Shown: positions 1 to 8,531, counted from the stretch's first letter. The stretch: DNA of 12,908 nucleotides from Bacteroidales bacterium UBA5621 (GCA_002424525.1 DIKJ01000244.1:1-12908); one strand, 5' to 3'. Numbers and translations: made by a program. Notes: generated by a model not told the origin, from the sequence alone.

Positions 1-922
1 CGTGCTTTTCCGTGGCATACTTATTCACTCCCTCCCAGAATGCCCACTGCATATCAGTATCTATATTCATCTTAATGGCTCCGTACTCTATGGCTTCAGT
101 TATCAGATGCTTTTCGGAACCGGATCCTCCGTGGAACACAAAGTTCACAGGATTTGGTCCGGTTTTGAATTTCTTTATGATAAATTCCTGGGAATTCTTA
201 AGGATAACCGGTTTCAGTTCAACATTTCCCGGCTTGTAGACTCCGTGCACATTCCCGAACGAAGCTGCTATGGTGAAGTTATTGCTCACCTTCGAGAGCT
301 GTTCATAAGCGTAAGCGACATCTTCCGGCTGGGTATAGAGACGTGAGCTGTCGACCCCGGAATGATCTACGCCATCCTCTTCACCTCCGGTAACGCCGAG
401 CTCTATCTCGAGGGTCATACCGATTTTGGCCATCCGCTCCAGGTATTTCTTGCAGGTCTCAATGTTCGCTTCCAGCGACTCCTCAGAGAGATCAAGCATA
501 TGTGAGCTGTACAGAGGCTTCCCGTTGCTTTCATAAAATTCCTCTCCGGCATCAAGAAGAGCATCTATCCAGGGAAGAAGTTTGCGTGCCGCATGATCGG
601 TATGCAGGATAACGGGGATCCCGTAATATTCGGCAACATTATGCACATGAATAGCCCCCGATATACCGCCGGCAATCGCGCCTGTCTGATTCTCCTTAGT
701 CAAACCCTGCCCTCCGAAGAAATGGGCTCCGCCGTTGGAGAATTGTATTATAACAGGTGAATTGACTTCTCTTGCCGTCTCAAGAACCGCGTTAACGGAA
801 TTGGTCCCGACAACATTAACAGCAGGAAGTGCGAAGTTGTTCTTGTTTGCATAATCGAAAAGTGATTTAACATCATCACCGTAAATCACTCCCGGTTCCA
901 GTTTTAATCCTTTGTTAATCAT
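1..922 (-). CDS. fbaA: Fructose-bisphosphate aldolase class II, 3' end cut by window edge
   Basis: Cytoplasmic zinc enzyme of glycolysis and gluconeogenesis that cleaves fructose-1,6-bisphosphate to dihydroxyacetone phosphate and glyceraldehyde-3-phosphate. I translated it by hand: 307 codons are present from ATG at 922-920 (MINKGLKLEPGVI) with no stop before the edge, against about 355-360 residues for the family, so roughly the last 50 residues are missing. The protein aligns without gaps to my memory of E. coli FbaA through the active site. Asp109 and zinc ligand His110 lie in HTDH, the GGEEDG loop is near 179-184, His226 is in FGNVHG, and zinc ligand His264 is in VFHGGSGS, followed by MNIDTD at 285-290. 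This makes it the E. coli-like (class IIA) form. It is transcribed away from the efflux genes, from its own promoter in the intergenic region. Nothing looks broken. Confidence 0.97.
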   Translation of the reverse strand, partial: MINKGLKLEPGVIYGDDVKSLFDYANKNNFALPAVNVVGTNSVNAVLETAREVNSPVIIQFSNGGAHFFGGQGLTKENQTGAIAGGISGAIHVHNVAEYYGIPVILHTDHAARKLLPWIDALLDAGEEFYESNGKPLYSSHMLDLSEESLEANIETCKKYLERMAKIGMTLEIELGVTGGEEDGVDHSGVDSSRLYTQPEDVAYAYEQLSKVSNNFTIAASFGNVHGVYKPGNVELKPVILKNSQEFIIKKFKTGPNPVNFVFHGGSGSEKHLITEAIEYGAIKMNIDTDMQWAFWEGVNKYATEKH

Positions 923-963
923 ATATTTAATCGTTAATTTAAAAAATGCACAGGTCAACCGGA

Positions 964-991
964 CAAAGATAAGTAAAAATAACCCCATCAA
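964..991 (-). promoter_or_regulatory. Putative promoter of fbaA
   Basis: On the minus strand there is a perfect Bacteroidota -7 box TATCTTTG (971-964). A TTG at 991-989, 17 nt upstream, fits the -33 element of this phylum. The inferred transcript would begin near 957 and leave a leader of about 35 nt. The match is by consensus only; the start site is not measured. Confidence 0.6.
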
Positions 992-1030
992 CCATCTGAT
1001 CACTAAAGAATGAGCCCCTTTTTCTCTTTC

Positions 1031-1072
1031 CGAAGAAAAGATTTATTGTGTTAGAGATATTCTTTATCTTCG
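1031..1072. repeat. Imperfect inverted repeat over the putative efflux-operon promoter
   Basis: CGAAGAAAAGA (1031-1041) is complementary to TCTTTATCTTCG (1061-1072) apart from one bulged A, with a 19-nt centre. The right arm coincides with the candidate -7 box and the centre contains the candidate -33 TTG. It could be an operator for an unlinked regulator. It is too AT-rich and lacks the T-run expected of an intrinsic terminator. Chance origin is possible in AT-rich DNA. Confidence 0.4.
1046..1072 (+). promoter_or_regulatory. Putative promoter of the TolC-adaptor-tsaB run
   Basis: TATCTTCG at 1065-1072 matches the Bacteroidota -7 consensus TAnnTTTG at all but one base. A TTG at 1046-1048 lies 16 nt upstream. 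Transcription would start near 1079, giving an untranslated leader of about 120 nt before the ATG at 1201. It overlaps the inverted repeat 1031-1072. Confidence 0.4.
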
Positions 1073-1200
1073 TAAACTTATTCTGAAAAGTTGGTCCATG
1101 TCATCCTTTCTATGAGGTACAATTGCAATATATGCTTATTTTTATCCGTCTTTTGTCTGATAAATGATCGTGTTTCACTATCTAAACCTTCACACCCGCG

Positions 1201-2559
1201 ATGAAAAAATTATTGATTATCATACTCTTATGCCTCATCTCCTCAGCGGAATCACTGATTTCCCAGCAACAGCGGGCCTGGTCGCTGGAGGAGTGTATCG
1301 TTTATGCCATTGACAATAACATTCAGATCAGGCAACAGGAAATCCAGACGAAATATCAGCAGAATGCCCTTGATCTGTCTAAGCTGACCCTGTTGCCAAC
1401 GCTGAACGGGCAGGCGACTCATAACTATTCCTTCGGCCGTGCCCTCGATGAGACCACCTACGAATTTACGAGGGATCAGAACATCCAGTCGAACAGCTTC
1501 TACCTCGGAGGCAGTCTTAATCTTTTCAATGGCCTTCAGAATCTCAACACCATTCAGAAGAACAAATATCAGCTTCTGGCCGGGGAGCTCGATCTGCAAA
1601 GGATCAAGGACAATATCTCCCTTAATATCGCCCTGGCTTATCTGCAGATACTGCTCAATATGGAGCTGGTCCAGGCCACTGAGAACCAGCTTCAGATCAC
1701 CCGCGAGCAGATAGATAAGACACGCAAGCTGGTTAATGCAGGCAGTCTGGCCCGCGGCAATCTTCTTCAGATTGAAGCCCAGGCTGCGAGCGAGGAACTC
1801 CAGCTCATTAACATAAGAAACCTGCTCGATATTTCTTATCTTAATCTTACACAAATGCTGGAGCTTCCCACTCCCGAAGGATTTGAAATTATTATTCCGG
1901 ATATTCATATCGACACGGCAACCGTGATATCTGGTGACGTTAATAATATTTATCTGCTGGCGCAGGGCATAAGGCCGGAGATAAGGAGTGCAGAGATGAA
2001 GCTTACCGCTTCCGAATATGATATGAAAGTTGCCACTGGCGCAAGAAGTCCGAGGCTCAGCATGAATCACTCATTCAGCACCCGTTATTCCGATATTGCC
2101 AGAAAACCAAGCAATCCCCTTGAACCATACAAATTCTCCGAGCAGCTCAATGATAATATCAGCTACGGCTTCGGCTTTTCACTTAACATACCCATACTGA
2201 ACGGATGGCAGGTAAACAAGAACATCTCCAACTCGAGGCTCAGCATTGAAAACAACCTGTACACCCTCGAGGGAGAAAAGAAACAACTCTATAAGAACAT
2301 ACAGCAGTCTTATGCTGATGCCGCTGCCGCCCTGAAAAAATACAATGCGAGCATCAAGGCCGTTACATCGATGGAAGAATCTTTCAGATACACCGAGCAG
2401 AAGTTCGATGTGGGGATGATCACACCTGTCGATTATAATGCTGCAAAAACCCAGCTGCTCAATACACAATCAGATATGTCGCAATCGAAATACGAATTTA
2501 TTTTTAAAACTAAAGTGCTTGATTTCTATAAGGGAATCCCTCTGAAACTCGATCAATAA
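1201..2559 (+). CDS. TolC-family outer membrane efflux protein
   Basis: Outer-membrane factor of a tripartite export system, forming the trimeric channel that spans the outer membrane and periplasm. The 452-residue product starts with a Sec signal peptide (MKKLLIIILLCLISSAES). The mature part opens with WSLEECIVYAIDNN, the typical start of the first OEP repeat in Bacteroidota TolC proteins. Long heptad-like helices follow (about 100-215 and 340-420), with two beta-strand segments. One is rich in aromatics near 85-110 (YLGGSLNLFNGLQN) and the other near 320-340 (YGFGFSLNIPILNGWQ). These paired strand/helix repeats and the length of about 450 residues fit the family. It lies 22 nt upstream of a membrane-fusion protein gene, its expected partner. 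No Shine-Dalgarno sequence is visible before the ATG, which is usual in this phylum. The exported substrate cannot be told. Confidence 0.93.
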   Translation: MKKLLIIILLCLISSAESLISQQQRAWSLEECIVYAIDNNIQIRQQEIQTKYQQNALDLSKLTLLPTLNGQATHNYSFGRALDETTYEFTRDQNIQSNSFYLGGSLNLFNGLQNLNTIQKNKYQLLAGELDLQRIKDNISLNIALAYLQILLNMELVQATENQLQITREQIDKTRKLVNAGSLARGNLLQIEAQAASEELQLINIRNLLDISYLNLTQMLELPTPEGFEIIIPDIHIDTATVISGDVNNIYLLAQGIRPEIRSAEMKLTASEYDMKVATGARSPRLSMNHSFSTRYSDIARKPSNPLEPYKFSEQLNDNISYGFGFSLNIPILNGWQVNKNISNSRLSIENNLYTLEGEKKQLYKNIQQSYADAAAALKKYNASIKAVTSMEESFRYTEQKFDVGMITPVDYNAAKTQLLNTQSDMSQSKYEFIFKTKVLDFYKGIPLKLDQ

Positions 2560-2581
2560 ACACAACAAAAGCAAACTTAAA

Positions 2582-3841
2582 ATGAAGAACAACAAGATCC
2601 TCAAGATTCTGGTACCTGTTGCCGTGGTTCTGATAATATTTGCGGTTATCGGCAAGAAGCAGGGCTGGTTTGGCAAAGGCGCAATGGTAAAGGTAGCTGT
2701 CGAAAATGCTGAAAACCGCACTATTGTGGAAACCATTACGGCAAACGGTAAGATCCAGCCCGAAAAAGAGGTGAAGATAAGTCCCGATGTTTCAGGTGAG
2801 ATTGTTGAGCTGACTGTCAGGGAGGGTGACCCGGTTGTAAAAGGGCAGCTTCTCCTCAGGATAAAACCCGACGTGTATATCTCTCAGAGGGACAGGTCGC
2901 TTGCAGCTATCAGCTCAGCCCGTGCCCGTCAGGCACAGGCCGAGGCCCAGTTTGTCCAGTCTGATCTCTCTTACAAACGGATGAAACAGCTCTATGATGA
3001 GCAGACGGTCTCACGGTCGGAGTTCGAACAGGCTGAAGCGTCGTATAGTGTGGCCAAAGCTGAGGTTGACGCGGCAAAGTTCTCCGTCATAAGTGCAGAA
3101 GCTTCCCTGAAGGAGGCAGATGAGAATCTAACCAAGACTTCAATATATTCGCCGATGACAGGCTCTGTTTCAATGCTGCTGGTGGAACTGGGGGAGAGGG
3201 TTGCCGGTACCGGTCTGATGGCAGGAACCGAACTGATGAGGGTTGCCGATCTCTCAAGAATGGAGGCACGGGTCGAGGTTAATGAGAATGATATAGTCAG
3301 GGTAAACCGGGGAGATACTGCGATCATCAGAGTGGATGCCTATCTCGACCATAGATTCAGGGGGGTCGTCACCGAGCTGGCAAGCTCTGCCAAAACCTCG
3401 GGAGTATCTGCAGATCAGATCACCAATTTTGATGTTAAGATCCTTATACTGCCGGAATCGTACCGGGCGCTGACAGAAGCAGGCAACATCAATCCGCTAC
3501 GACCCGGGATGTCAACCACCGTCGATATACAGACAGAGACCCGGTCCGGTGTGGTTGCCGTTCCCATACAGTCGGTTACCACACGTACCGACACAACAAA
3601 AGCCGTCCTGACAACCTCCGATGATGACATACGGACGCTCGTTTTCATTACCGACGGCAAGTATGCCCTTGCAAAAGATGTCAGAACGGGTATCCAGGAT
3701 AACAGCTATATTGAGATCCTGTCAGGCGTCTCTGCAGGTGATCAGGTCATATCCGCTCCATTCAGTGCAATAAGCAAGAAATTGTCAGACAGCACACTGG
3801 TCGAAATTGTTAAAAAGGAAGATCTCTTTTCAGTGAAATAG
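2582..3841 (+). CDS. Periplasmic adaptor (membrane-fusion) subunit, HlyD/MacA type
   Basis: Links an inner-membrane transporter to the TolC channel. The 419-residue product has one N-terminal membrane anchor (about 8-24, ILVPVAVVLIIFAV). The first half of a lipoyl/barrel-sandwich domain follows (about 64-97, VSGEIVELTVREGDPVVKG), then an alpha-helical hairpin (about 101-183, rich in Ala, Gln and Glu) that docks on TolC. The second lipoyl half is at about 184-222 (YSPMTGSVSMLLVELGERV), and beta-barrel and membrane-proximal domains run to the C-terminus. Anchor type and domain order resemble MacA and other ABC-linked adaptors, but RND-linked adaptors look similar, so the partner is undecided. 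No inner-membrane transporter gene follows: the next gene, 18 nt downstream, is tsaB. The pump must use a transporter encoded elsewhere, or the locus has lost one. Confidence 0.92.
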   Translation: MKNNKILKILVPVAVVLIIFAVIGKKQGWFGKGAMVKVAVENAENRTIVETITANGKIQPEKEVKISPDVSGEIVELTVREGDPVVKGQLLLRIKPDVYISQRDRSLAAISSARARQAQAEAQFVQSDLSYKRMKQLYDEQTVSRSEFEQAEASYSVAKAEVDAAKFSVISAEASLKEADENLTKTSIYSPMTGSVSMLLVELGERVAGTGLMAGTELMRVADLSRMEARVEVNENDIVRVNRGDTAIIRVDAYLDHRFRGVVTELASSAKTSGVSADQITNFDVKILILPESYRALTEAGNINPLRPGMSTTVDIQTETRSGVVAVPIQSVTTRTDTTKAVLTTSDDDIRTLVFITDGKYALAKDVRTGIQDNSYIEILSGVSAGDQVISAPFSAISKKLSDSTLVEIVKKEDLFSVK

Positions 3842-3859
3842 GCACCCGGTAAATAAAGT

Positions 3860-4564
3860 ATGATAATCTGCATCGAAACCTCAACCCCTGTATGCTCGGC
3901 GACCCTGTGCGACAGATCAGGTGTGATTGATATCCGTGAGAGTCATGATGGCAGGTCACATGCCTCGTTGCTGACAGTTTTCATCGAAGATCTCCTCGGT
4001 GATGCAGGTCTCTCCGTGGGAGATCTTGAGGCAGTGGCAGTAAGCAAAGGACCGGGATCCTATACAGGTTTGCGCATCGGCGTCTCCGTCGCAAAGGGTA
4101 TGGCCTTCGGGGCATCAATCCCGCTGATCGGAATTGAGACCCCCCTTTCGATGTTCTTCGGTTTAAACGATGAAATGAAGAAGAGCTGCAGTGCAGATGA
4201 GACTACTCTTTTCTGTCCGATGCTCGATGCCCGAAGAATGGAGGTCTATTATGCTCTTTTTGACACAAAGGGAAAAAAGACCGGGGAAATTACTGCCGCT
4301 GTGATAGATGAAAATTCATTTTCATCCATCCCTGAACAGGTCCGGATTATTTTTTTCGGTGACGGCGCGGCCAAATGCAGTGGAGTGATAGGCAGAAATA
4401 ATATCTGTTTTGCCGGTGAATTCAGCATTTCAGCAGGCTCCATGGCCAGACCCGCGTATAATGCAATTGATGTGAACCGGTACGAGGACACGGCATATTT
4501 TGAACCTTTTTATCTTAAAGATTTTGTTACCACCAGCCCGGTAAAAAATATTCCTGGCAGGTAA
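3860..4564 (+). CDS. tsaB: tRNA threonylcarbamoyladenosine (t6A) synthesis protein TsaB
   Basis: TsaB is the dimerisation partner of TsaD. With TsaE the complex transfers a threonylcarbamoyl group to A37 of ANN-decoding tRNAs, in the cytoplasm. The 234-residue sequence has the N-terminal ASKHA-fold strand MIICIETSTPVCSATL. The TsaB-defining motif GPGSYTGLRIG lies at 64-74, followed by SVAKGMAFGASIPLIGIETP. His34 in the SHAS segment sits where the family keeps a conserved His. The later part (CPMLDARRMEVYYALF, and a C-terminal PFYLKDF-like end) is also typical. Length is normal (about 220-240). It follows the adaptor gene by 18 nt and was presumably placed in this transcript by convenience rather than shared function. 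No anomalies. Confidence 0.96.
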   Translation: MIICIETSTPVCSATLCDRSGVIDIRESHDGRSHASLLTVFIEDLLGDAGLSVGDLEAVAVSKGPGSYTGLRIGVSVAKGMAFGASIPLIGIETPLSMFFGLNDEMKKSCSADETTLFCPMLDARRMEVYYALFDTKGKKTGEITAAVIDENSFSSIPEQVRIIFFGDGAAKCSGVIGRNNICFAGEFSISAGSMARPAYNAIDVNRYEDTAYFEPFYLKDFVTTSPVKNIPGR

Positions 4565-4598
4565 TTTGTTTCAACGTTATGAAACGGGTTTAAATTGC

Positions 4599-5378
4599 AT
4601 GAAGAAGCTGGCTATAATCACAAGTCTTTTGATTTTCATCCTCTCACCTGGAGGCGGACAGGTTTCTTCATATAACCCTGGTGAGAAAATTGAATACCTG
4701 ATCCATTACGGATTCATCCAGGGCGGCCTGGCATCGCTTGAGATAAAACATGATACCCTGAACGGGAAGGCTCTCTGGCACTCCGTCTTTACTGCAAGGA
4801 CCACCGGGCTTGCCGATGCCATCTTCAAGGTGCTTGACATATATGAAAGTTATATTGACCCTGCCACCGAGCTTCCGGTTCTCTCGATAAGAAACATTTC
4901 AGAAGGCCGATACAAGAGGTATAACGAAGTGATATTTGACCACAAATCAAGGCCTGATTCTGCCATTCTCACCAGCGACCTTACCGGAGTTCACATTACG
5001 GAACAGGGAATACATGATATTCTCTCCTGCTTCTACTATTTCCGCAATCATCACCTCCCGAATTACAGCGCTTTAAAGAAAGGAGATATGATAACGATAA
5101 TGACATGGTTCACGGATCAGTTATACCCTATCAAATTAAAGTACCTTGGTGTTGAAGAAGTAAAAACCAGGGCAGGCAGGATCCAGTGTCTCAAGTTCAA
5201 TCCGGTCACCGAAGTCGGCAGATTATTCAAGACTGAGGAAGATGTCACATTCTGGTTCTCGGCAGATAAAAATTTTGTGCCGGTTAAAATCCGTTTTAAT
5301 ATCTTTGTGGGAGCATTTATTGTGGAAGCAACAAACTATAAGGGATTGAAGTATCCTCTTGAGATAAAGAAAAACTAA
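4599..5378 (+). CDS. DUF3108 family envelope protein
   Basis: Secreted protein of unknown function. I place the start at the ATG at 4599, not at the upstream in-frame TTG (4566), because the ATG gives a clean signal peptide (MKKLAIITSLLIFILSPGGG) and a 259-residue product. The mature part resembles DUF3108 proteins: an opening YNPGEKIEYLIHYGFIQGGLA, a middle DILSCFYYFRNH segment with repeated aromatics, then GDMITIMTWFTDQLYPIKLKY. It ends with the block RIQCLKFNPVTEVGRLFKTEEDVTFWFS, then DKNFVPVKIRF. The fold is predicted to be beta-rich and periplasmic or outer-membrane associated, and no catalytic motif is apparent. It sits between tsaB (34-nt gap) and efp (30-nt gap). The 3' part contains a perfect -7 promoter box that may serve efp. 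Confidence 0.85.
   Translation: MKKLAIITSLLIFILSPGGGQVSSYNPGEKIEYLIHYGFIQGGLASLEIKHDTLNGKALWHSVFTARTTGLADAIFKVLDIYESYIDPATELPVLSIRNISEGRYKRYNEVIFDHKSRPDSAILTSDLTGVHITEQGIHDILSCFYYFRNHHLPNYSALKKGDMITIMTWFTDQLYPIKLKYLGVEEVKTRAGRIQCLKFNPVTEVGRLFKTEEDVTFWFSADKNFVPVKIRFNIFVGAFIVEATNYKGLKYPLEIKKN
5274..5307 (+). promoter_or_regulatory. Possible internal promoter for efp
   Basis: A perfect Bacteroidota -7 box TATCTTTG lies at 5300-5307 inside the DUF3108 gene, with TTTG at 5274-5277, 22 nt upstream, slightly long for a -33 element. Transcription would begin about 95 nt before efp. The box encodes part of a normal protein segment, so a chance match is possible. Confidence 0.35.
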
Positions 5379-5408
5379 GCATTTACTTAAACCGGAATAA
5401 AAACATAT

Positions 5409-5975
5409 ATGGCAACTACCTCAGATTTCAGGAACGGACTGGTTATAGAATTCAACGATGATCTTTTTTCGATTGTTCAGTTTCAGCATGTCAAGCCCGG
5501 CAAGGGTCCGGCATTCGTTCGCACAAAACTTAAGAACATCCGGACGGGACGAGTGATTGACAACACTTTTTCGTCAGGCACTAAAGTAAACATTGCAAGG
5601 GTTGAGAGACGCCCCTATCAGTATCTTTATAAGGATGATACCGGATATTATTTTATGCATCTTGAAACTTTTGAGCAGATACATATTCAGGAATCCATGA
5701 TTGACAACCATGAGTTTCTCAAAGAAGGGCAGAATGTCGAAGTGGTTGTGCATGCCGATACAGAAAGCGTTCTCTCTGTTGATCTGCCCCCGTTTGTTGT
5801 CATGGAAATCACATATACCGAACCCGGATTAAGAGGCGATACTGCCACGAACACCCTGAAGCAGGCAACGACAGAGACAGGCGGAACGGTTAAGGTGCCG
5901 CTCTTCGTTAATACGGGAGATAAGATCAAGGTAGACACCAGGGATGGGACTTATGTTGAAAGGGTAAAGGAATAG
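5409..5975 (+). CDS. efp: Elongation factor P
   Basis: EF-P enters the ribosomal E site and relieves stalling at consecutive prolines. The 188-residue product has the standard three beta-barrel domains: KOW-like domain at 1-64, central OB domain at about 65-128, and C-terminal OB domain at 129-188. The loop that contacts the P-site tRNA reads KPGKGPAF, with Lys32 in the position that is lysylated in E. coli and 5-aminopentanolylated in Bacillus. No EpmA/EpmB-type or other modification enzyme is encoded in the window, so the modification state is unknown. The C-terminal signature [16 protein letters not shown] followed by [20 protein letters not shown] is diagnostic. It is 30 nt after the DUF3108 gene and 8 nt before the phosphatase gene, so it is probably co-transcribed with both. 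Confidence 0.98.
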   Translation: MATTSDFRNGLVIEFNDDLFSIVQFQHVKPGKGPAFVRTKLKNIRTGRVIDNTFSSGTKVNIARVERRPYQYLYKDDTGYYFMHLETFEQIHIQESMIDNHEFLKEGQNVEVVVHADTESVLSVDLPPFVVMEITYTEPGLRGDTATNTLKQATTETGGTVKVPLFVNTGDKIKVDTRDGTYVERVKE

Positions 5976-5983
5976 TAGAAATA

Positions 5984-7213
5984 ATGGCAGTTAAAAAAGC
6001 TTCAAAAGAGAGGTTAAAAATTTCGCGGTTCAAGCTTAACGCATTGCTTGACATCACTATATCGATCAATGCCAATCTGCCAACCGGTCAGCTTCTGAGC
6101 AAATATGAATCGATCCTTCGGAATAATCTGGGAATTGGTAAAATATTGGTTTTCAAAGGATCGGAAAAATGGGAATGCATCCTTAACGGCGGGTTCCCGG
6201 CAAAACTCGAAAAAAGCATAGATGTCGGGGAACACCTGCTGAAATTTACTGATATTGCTTTTGTAACGGACGATCCCTGGTTTAAGGGGGTTGATATCAT
6301 CATACCAGTTTATAACAACAACGTTCCGCTGGCTTACGTGCTTATTGGCGATATTGAGGAGGAGGGTGAAGGGATGAGCCCTGTCCTGAAGCATCTTAAC
6401 TTCATTCAGACCATCTCAAGCATAATAATTGTCGCGATCGAGAATATCAGGCTGTTCAATGAGAGTCTCCGCCAGGAGGCACTGAAGAAAGAGCTTGAGC
6501 TTGCCGCAAGAATGCAGAAGATGCTGATCCCCGACAACAGCCGTATGCCCGGTAATAAGAAACTTGCTGTAAATGGCTTTTACTTTCCTCATTACGAAGT
6601 GGGAGGCGATTATTATGATTGCATAACTCTTTCCGAAACCAAGACGGGCTTCTGTATTGCCGATGTATCGGGCAAGGGGATCTCCGCCGCAATACTTATG
6701 TCCTATTTCCAGGCAAGCCTCAGGGCACTCTTCACTTTTGATGCAGATCTCTCCGAGCTGATCGGGAAACTTAATACAGTTGTCAACGAAACCGCAGGAG
6801 GGGAAAGGTTCATTACACTTTTTGTTGCCAGATATGACCAGGAGACAGGGGTTCTCGAGTACATTAATGCGGCCCATAATCCGCCGGTCTGTTATGACAC
6901 TATTACAGGCGAATTAATTCATCTTCAAACGCTCTGCGTAGGTATTGGCATGCTTGATAAGATACCCCCGGTAGTGACTGAGAAGATCAGGATAAAGAAT
7001 TATTCAAAAATAGTATGCTACACTGACGGATTGTCGGATCTGCCCGGTGAGAACGGGAGGGAGATCGGCACAAAGGAAATAATCCGCTTTATAAAGAATC
7101 CCGATCATGCCGAGAAGAACATTCTCAAAATGCTCAAACACCTTGGGATCCCTGACAATAATCCCCATCTCTTTGATGATGTGTCGATAATTGCGATAGA
7201 CCTGTTCAGATAG
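5984..7213 (+). CDS. GAF-like plus SpoIIE/PP2C serine/threonine phosphatase (RsbU-like)
   Basis: Probably a metal-dependent phosphatase that resets a phosphorylated regulator, as RsbU does for an anti-anti-sigma factor. The 409-residue product has no signal peptide or membrane span. Residues about 15-160 look like a GAF-type sensor domain. A linker helix ELELAARMQKMLIP (170-183) is the hallmark leading into SpoIIE domains. The catalytic domain carries metal-binding GGDYYD (207-212), DVSGKG (227-232), YTDG (346-349) and DDVS (398-401), so all four acidic motifs are present and it should be active. The gene is 8 nt downstream of efp, and its stop is 3 nt from the convergent tyrS stop. No STAS anti-anti-sigma or kinase gene lies nearby, so its substrate and signal are unknown. 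Confidence 0.92.
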   Translation: MAVKKASKERLKISRFKLNALLDITISINANLPTGQLLSKYESILRNNLGIGKILVFKGSEKWECILNGGFPAKLEKSIDVGEHLLKFTDIAFVTDDPWFKGVDIIIPVYNNNVPLAYVLIGDIEEEGEGMSPVLKHLNFIQTISSIIIVAIENIRLFNESLRQEALKKELELAARMQKMLIPDNSRMPGNKKLAVNGFYFPHYEVGGDYYDCITLSETKTGFCIADVSGKGISAAILMSYFQASLRALFTFDADLSELIGKLNTVVNETAGGERFITLFVARYDQETGVLEYINAAHNPPVCYDTITGELIHLQTLCVGIGMLDKIPPVVTEKIRIKNYSKIVCYTDGLSDLPGENGREIGTKEIIRFIKNPDHAEKNILKMLKHLGIPDNNPHLFDDVSIIAIDLFR

Positions 7214-7216
7214 ATC

Positions 7217-8509
7217 TCAGAGTGCCCTTAAAATATAATAGCTTTTCCTCCCTTTCTGTACAAGAATATATTTACCGTTCAGCAGATGCTGTGATGAGAT
7301 AACCTGACCCGGGTCCTCAATTTTCACCTTGTTGATGCTTAAGCCTCCCCCCTGTATCAGCCTCCGCAGTTCGCTTTTTGAATCAAACACTTTTGTCTTT
7401 TCCGCACACAGTTCGGTAACACTGATCCCAGGAGAAAGATTTTCCCTGCTGAAGTCAAACACAGGAACACCTTCGAATACGGAAAGAAAGGTAAGTTCTT
7501 CCATCTTTTGCAGTGATCCGGTGGTTCCGTTGCCGAACAGTATCTGTGATGCTTCAACGGCGGCATCATACTCATCCCCCGAATGGACCATTACGGTTAT
7601 CTCCTCTGCGAGTCTTTTCTGCAAAAGACGGTCCTGCCGGTTTTTTTGATGGGATGAGATCAGTTCTTCAATCTCTCCCCGGTCAAGAAGCGTGAATATT
7701 TTAATGTATCTGACTGCGTCTTCATCCGAGACATTGAGCCAGAACTGGTAAAAATGATATGGAGAAGTCCTGGCCGGATCGAGCCACACATTTCCCGTTT
7801 CAGTCTTGCCGAATTTCGAACCGTCAGATTTTGTTATAAGCGGACATGTAAGGGCGAATGCCTCCCCTCCCGTTTTGCGTCTGATAAGCTCGGTGCCGGT
7901 CACAATATTGCCCCACTGATCCGATCCTCCCATCTGAAGCTTGCATCCGAATTTGTTGTAGAGATGAAGGAAATCGGTGCCCTGTACGAGCTGATAGGAG
8001 AATTCCGTAAATGACATTCCCTGGGCCGAGTCGGAACTTATCCGTTTCCTGACCGAATCCTTTGCCATCATGTAATTGACGGTGATATGCTTTCCTATAT
8101 CCCTGATAAAACCGAGGAATGAATACTCCTTCATCCAGTCGTAATTATTCACGAGGATTGCCCTGTTCGGTGCATCTGTACTAAAATCGAGAAAACGGGT
8201 GAGTTGTTTGCGGATGCACTCCTGATTATGTCTGAGTTCATCCTCGTCAAGCAGGTTCCTTTCCGAGGAGCGCCCCGAGGGATCACCTATCATTCCGGTA
8301 GCCCCGCCGAGCAGAGCAATGGGCCGGTGGCCCGCTCTCTGAAAATGCCTGAGCATCATCACGCTTACAAGATGACCGATATGAAGTGAGTCTGCTGTAG
8401 GATCAATACCCACATAGGCCGTTGTTATCTCATGTCCCAGCAACTCTTCAGTACCCGGCATGATGTCGTGTATCATGCCCCGCCACTTCAGTTCTTCAAC
8501 AAAATTCAT
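7217..8509 (-). CDS. tyrS: Tyrosyl-tRNA synthetase
   Basis: Class I aminoacyl-tRNA synthetase that charges tRNA-Tyr with tyrosine in the cytoplasm. The 430-residue product shows the HIGH motif at 43-46 within [11 protein letters not shown]. The tyrosine-site block GSDQWGNI is at 195-202. The KMSKS-equivalent KFGKT lies at 232-236 ([12 protein letters not shown]), the variant seen in E. coli TyrS. A C-terminal S4 RNA-binding domain covers about 363-425 ([17 protein letters not shown]). Length matches bacterial TyrRS (about 420-430). It lies 40 nt downstream of the cvpA-type gene on the same strand, but a perfect -7 box in that gap suggests its own promoter. No T-box-like leader is possible in so short a space. 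Confidence 0.98.
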   Translation of the reverse strand: MNFVEELKWRGMIHDIMPGTEELLGHEITTAYVGIDPTADSLHIGHLVSVMMLRHFQRAGHRPIALLGGATGMIGDPSGRSSERNLLDEDELRHNQECIRKQLTRFLDFSTDAPNRAILVNNYDWMKEYSFLGFIRDIGKHITVNYMMAKDSVRKRISSDSAQGMSFTEFSYQLVQGTDFLHLYNKFGCKLQMGGSDQWGNIVTGTELIRRKTGGEAFALTCPLITKSDGSKFGKTETGNVWLDPARTSPYHFYQFWLNVSDEDAVRYIKIFTLLDRGEIEELISSHQKNRQDRLLQKRLAEEITVMVHSGDEYDAAVEASQILFGNGTTGSLQKMEELTFLSVFEGVPVFDFSRENLSPGISVTELCAEKTKVFDSKSELRRLIQGGGLSINKVKIEDPGQVISSQHLLNGKYILVQKGRKSYYILRAL

Positions 8510-8531
8510 TTTTTTACTGTTTTACGAAGTG

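Noticed and set aside
2..346. Open frame of 114 codons on the plus strand at the left edge
   Set aside because: It overlaps the aldolase gene on the minus strand, whose active-site motifs are beyond doubt.
1252..2070. Long open frame (272 codons) on the minus strand inside the TolC-family gene
   Set aside because: It lies wholly within a well-supported gene on the other strand, has no recognisable domain, and its residues look like a reverse-strand shadow.
4566..4598. TTG start 11 codons upstream of the DUF3108 gene's ATG
   Set aside because: It would place charged residues before the signal peptide; the ATG at 4599 gives a normal secreted protein.
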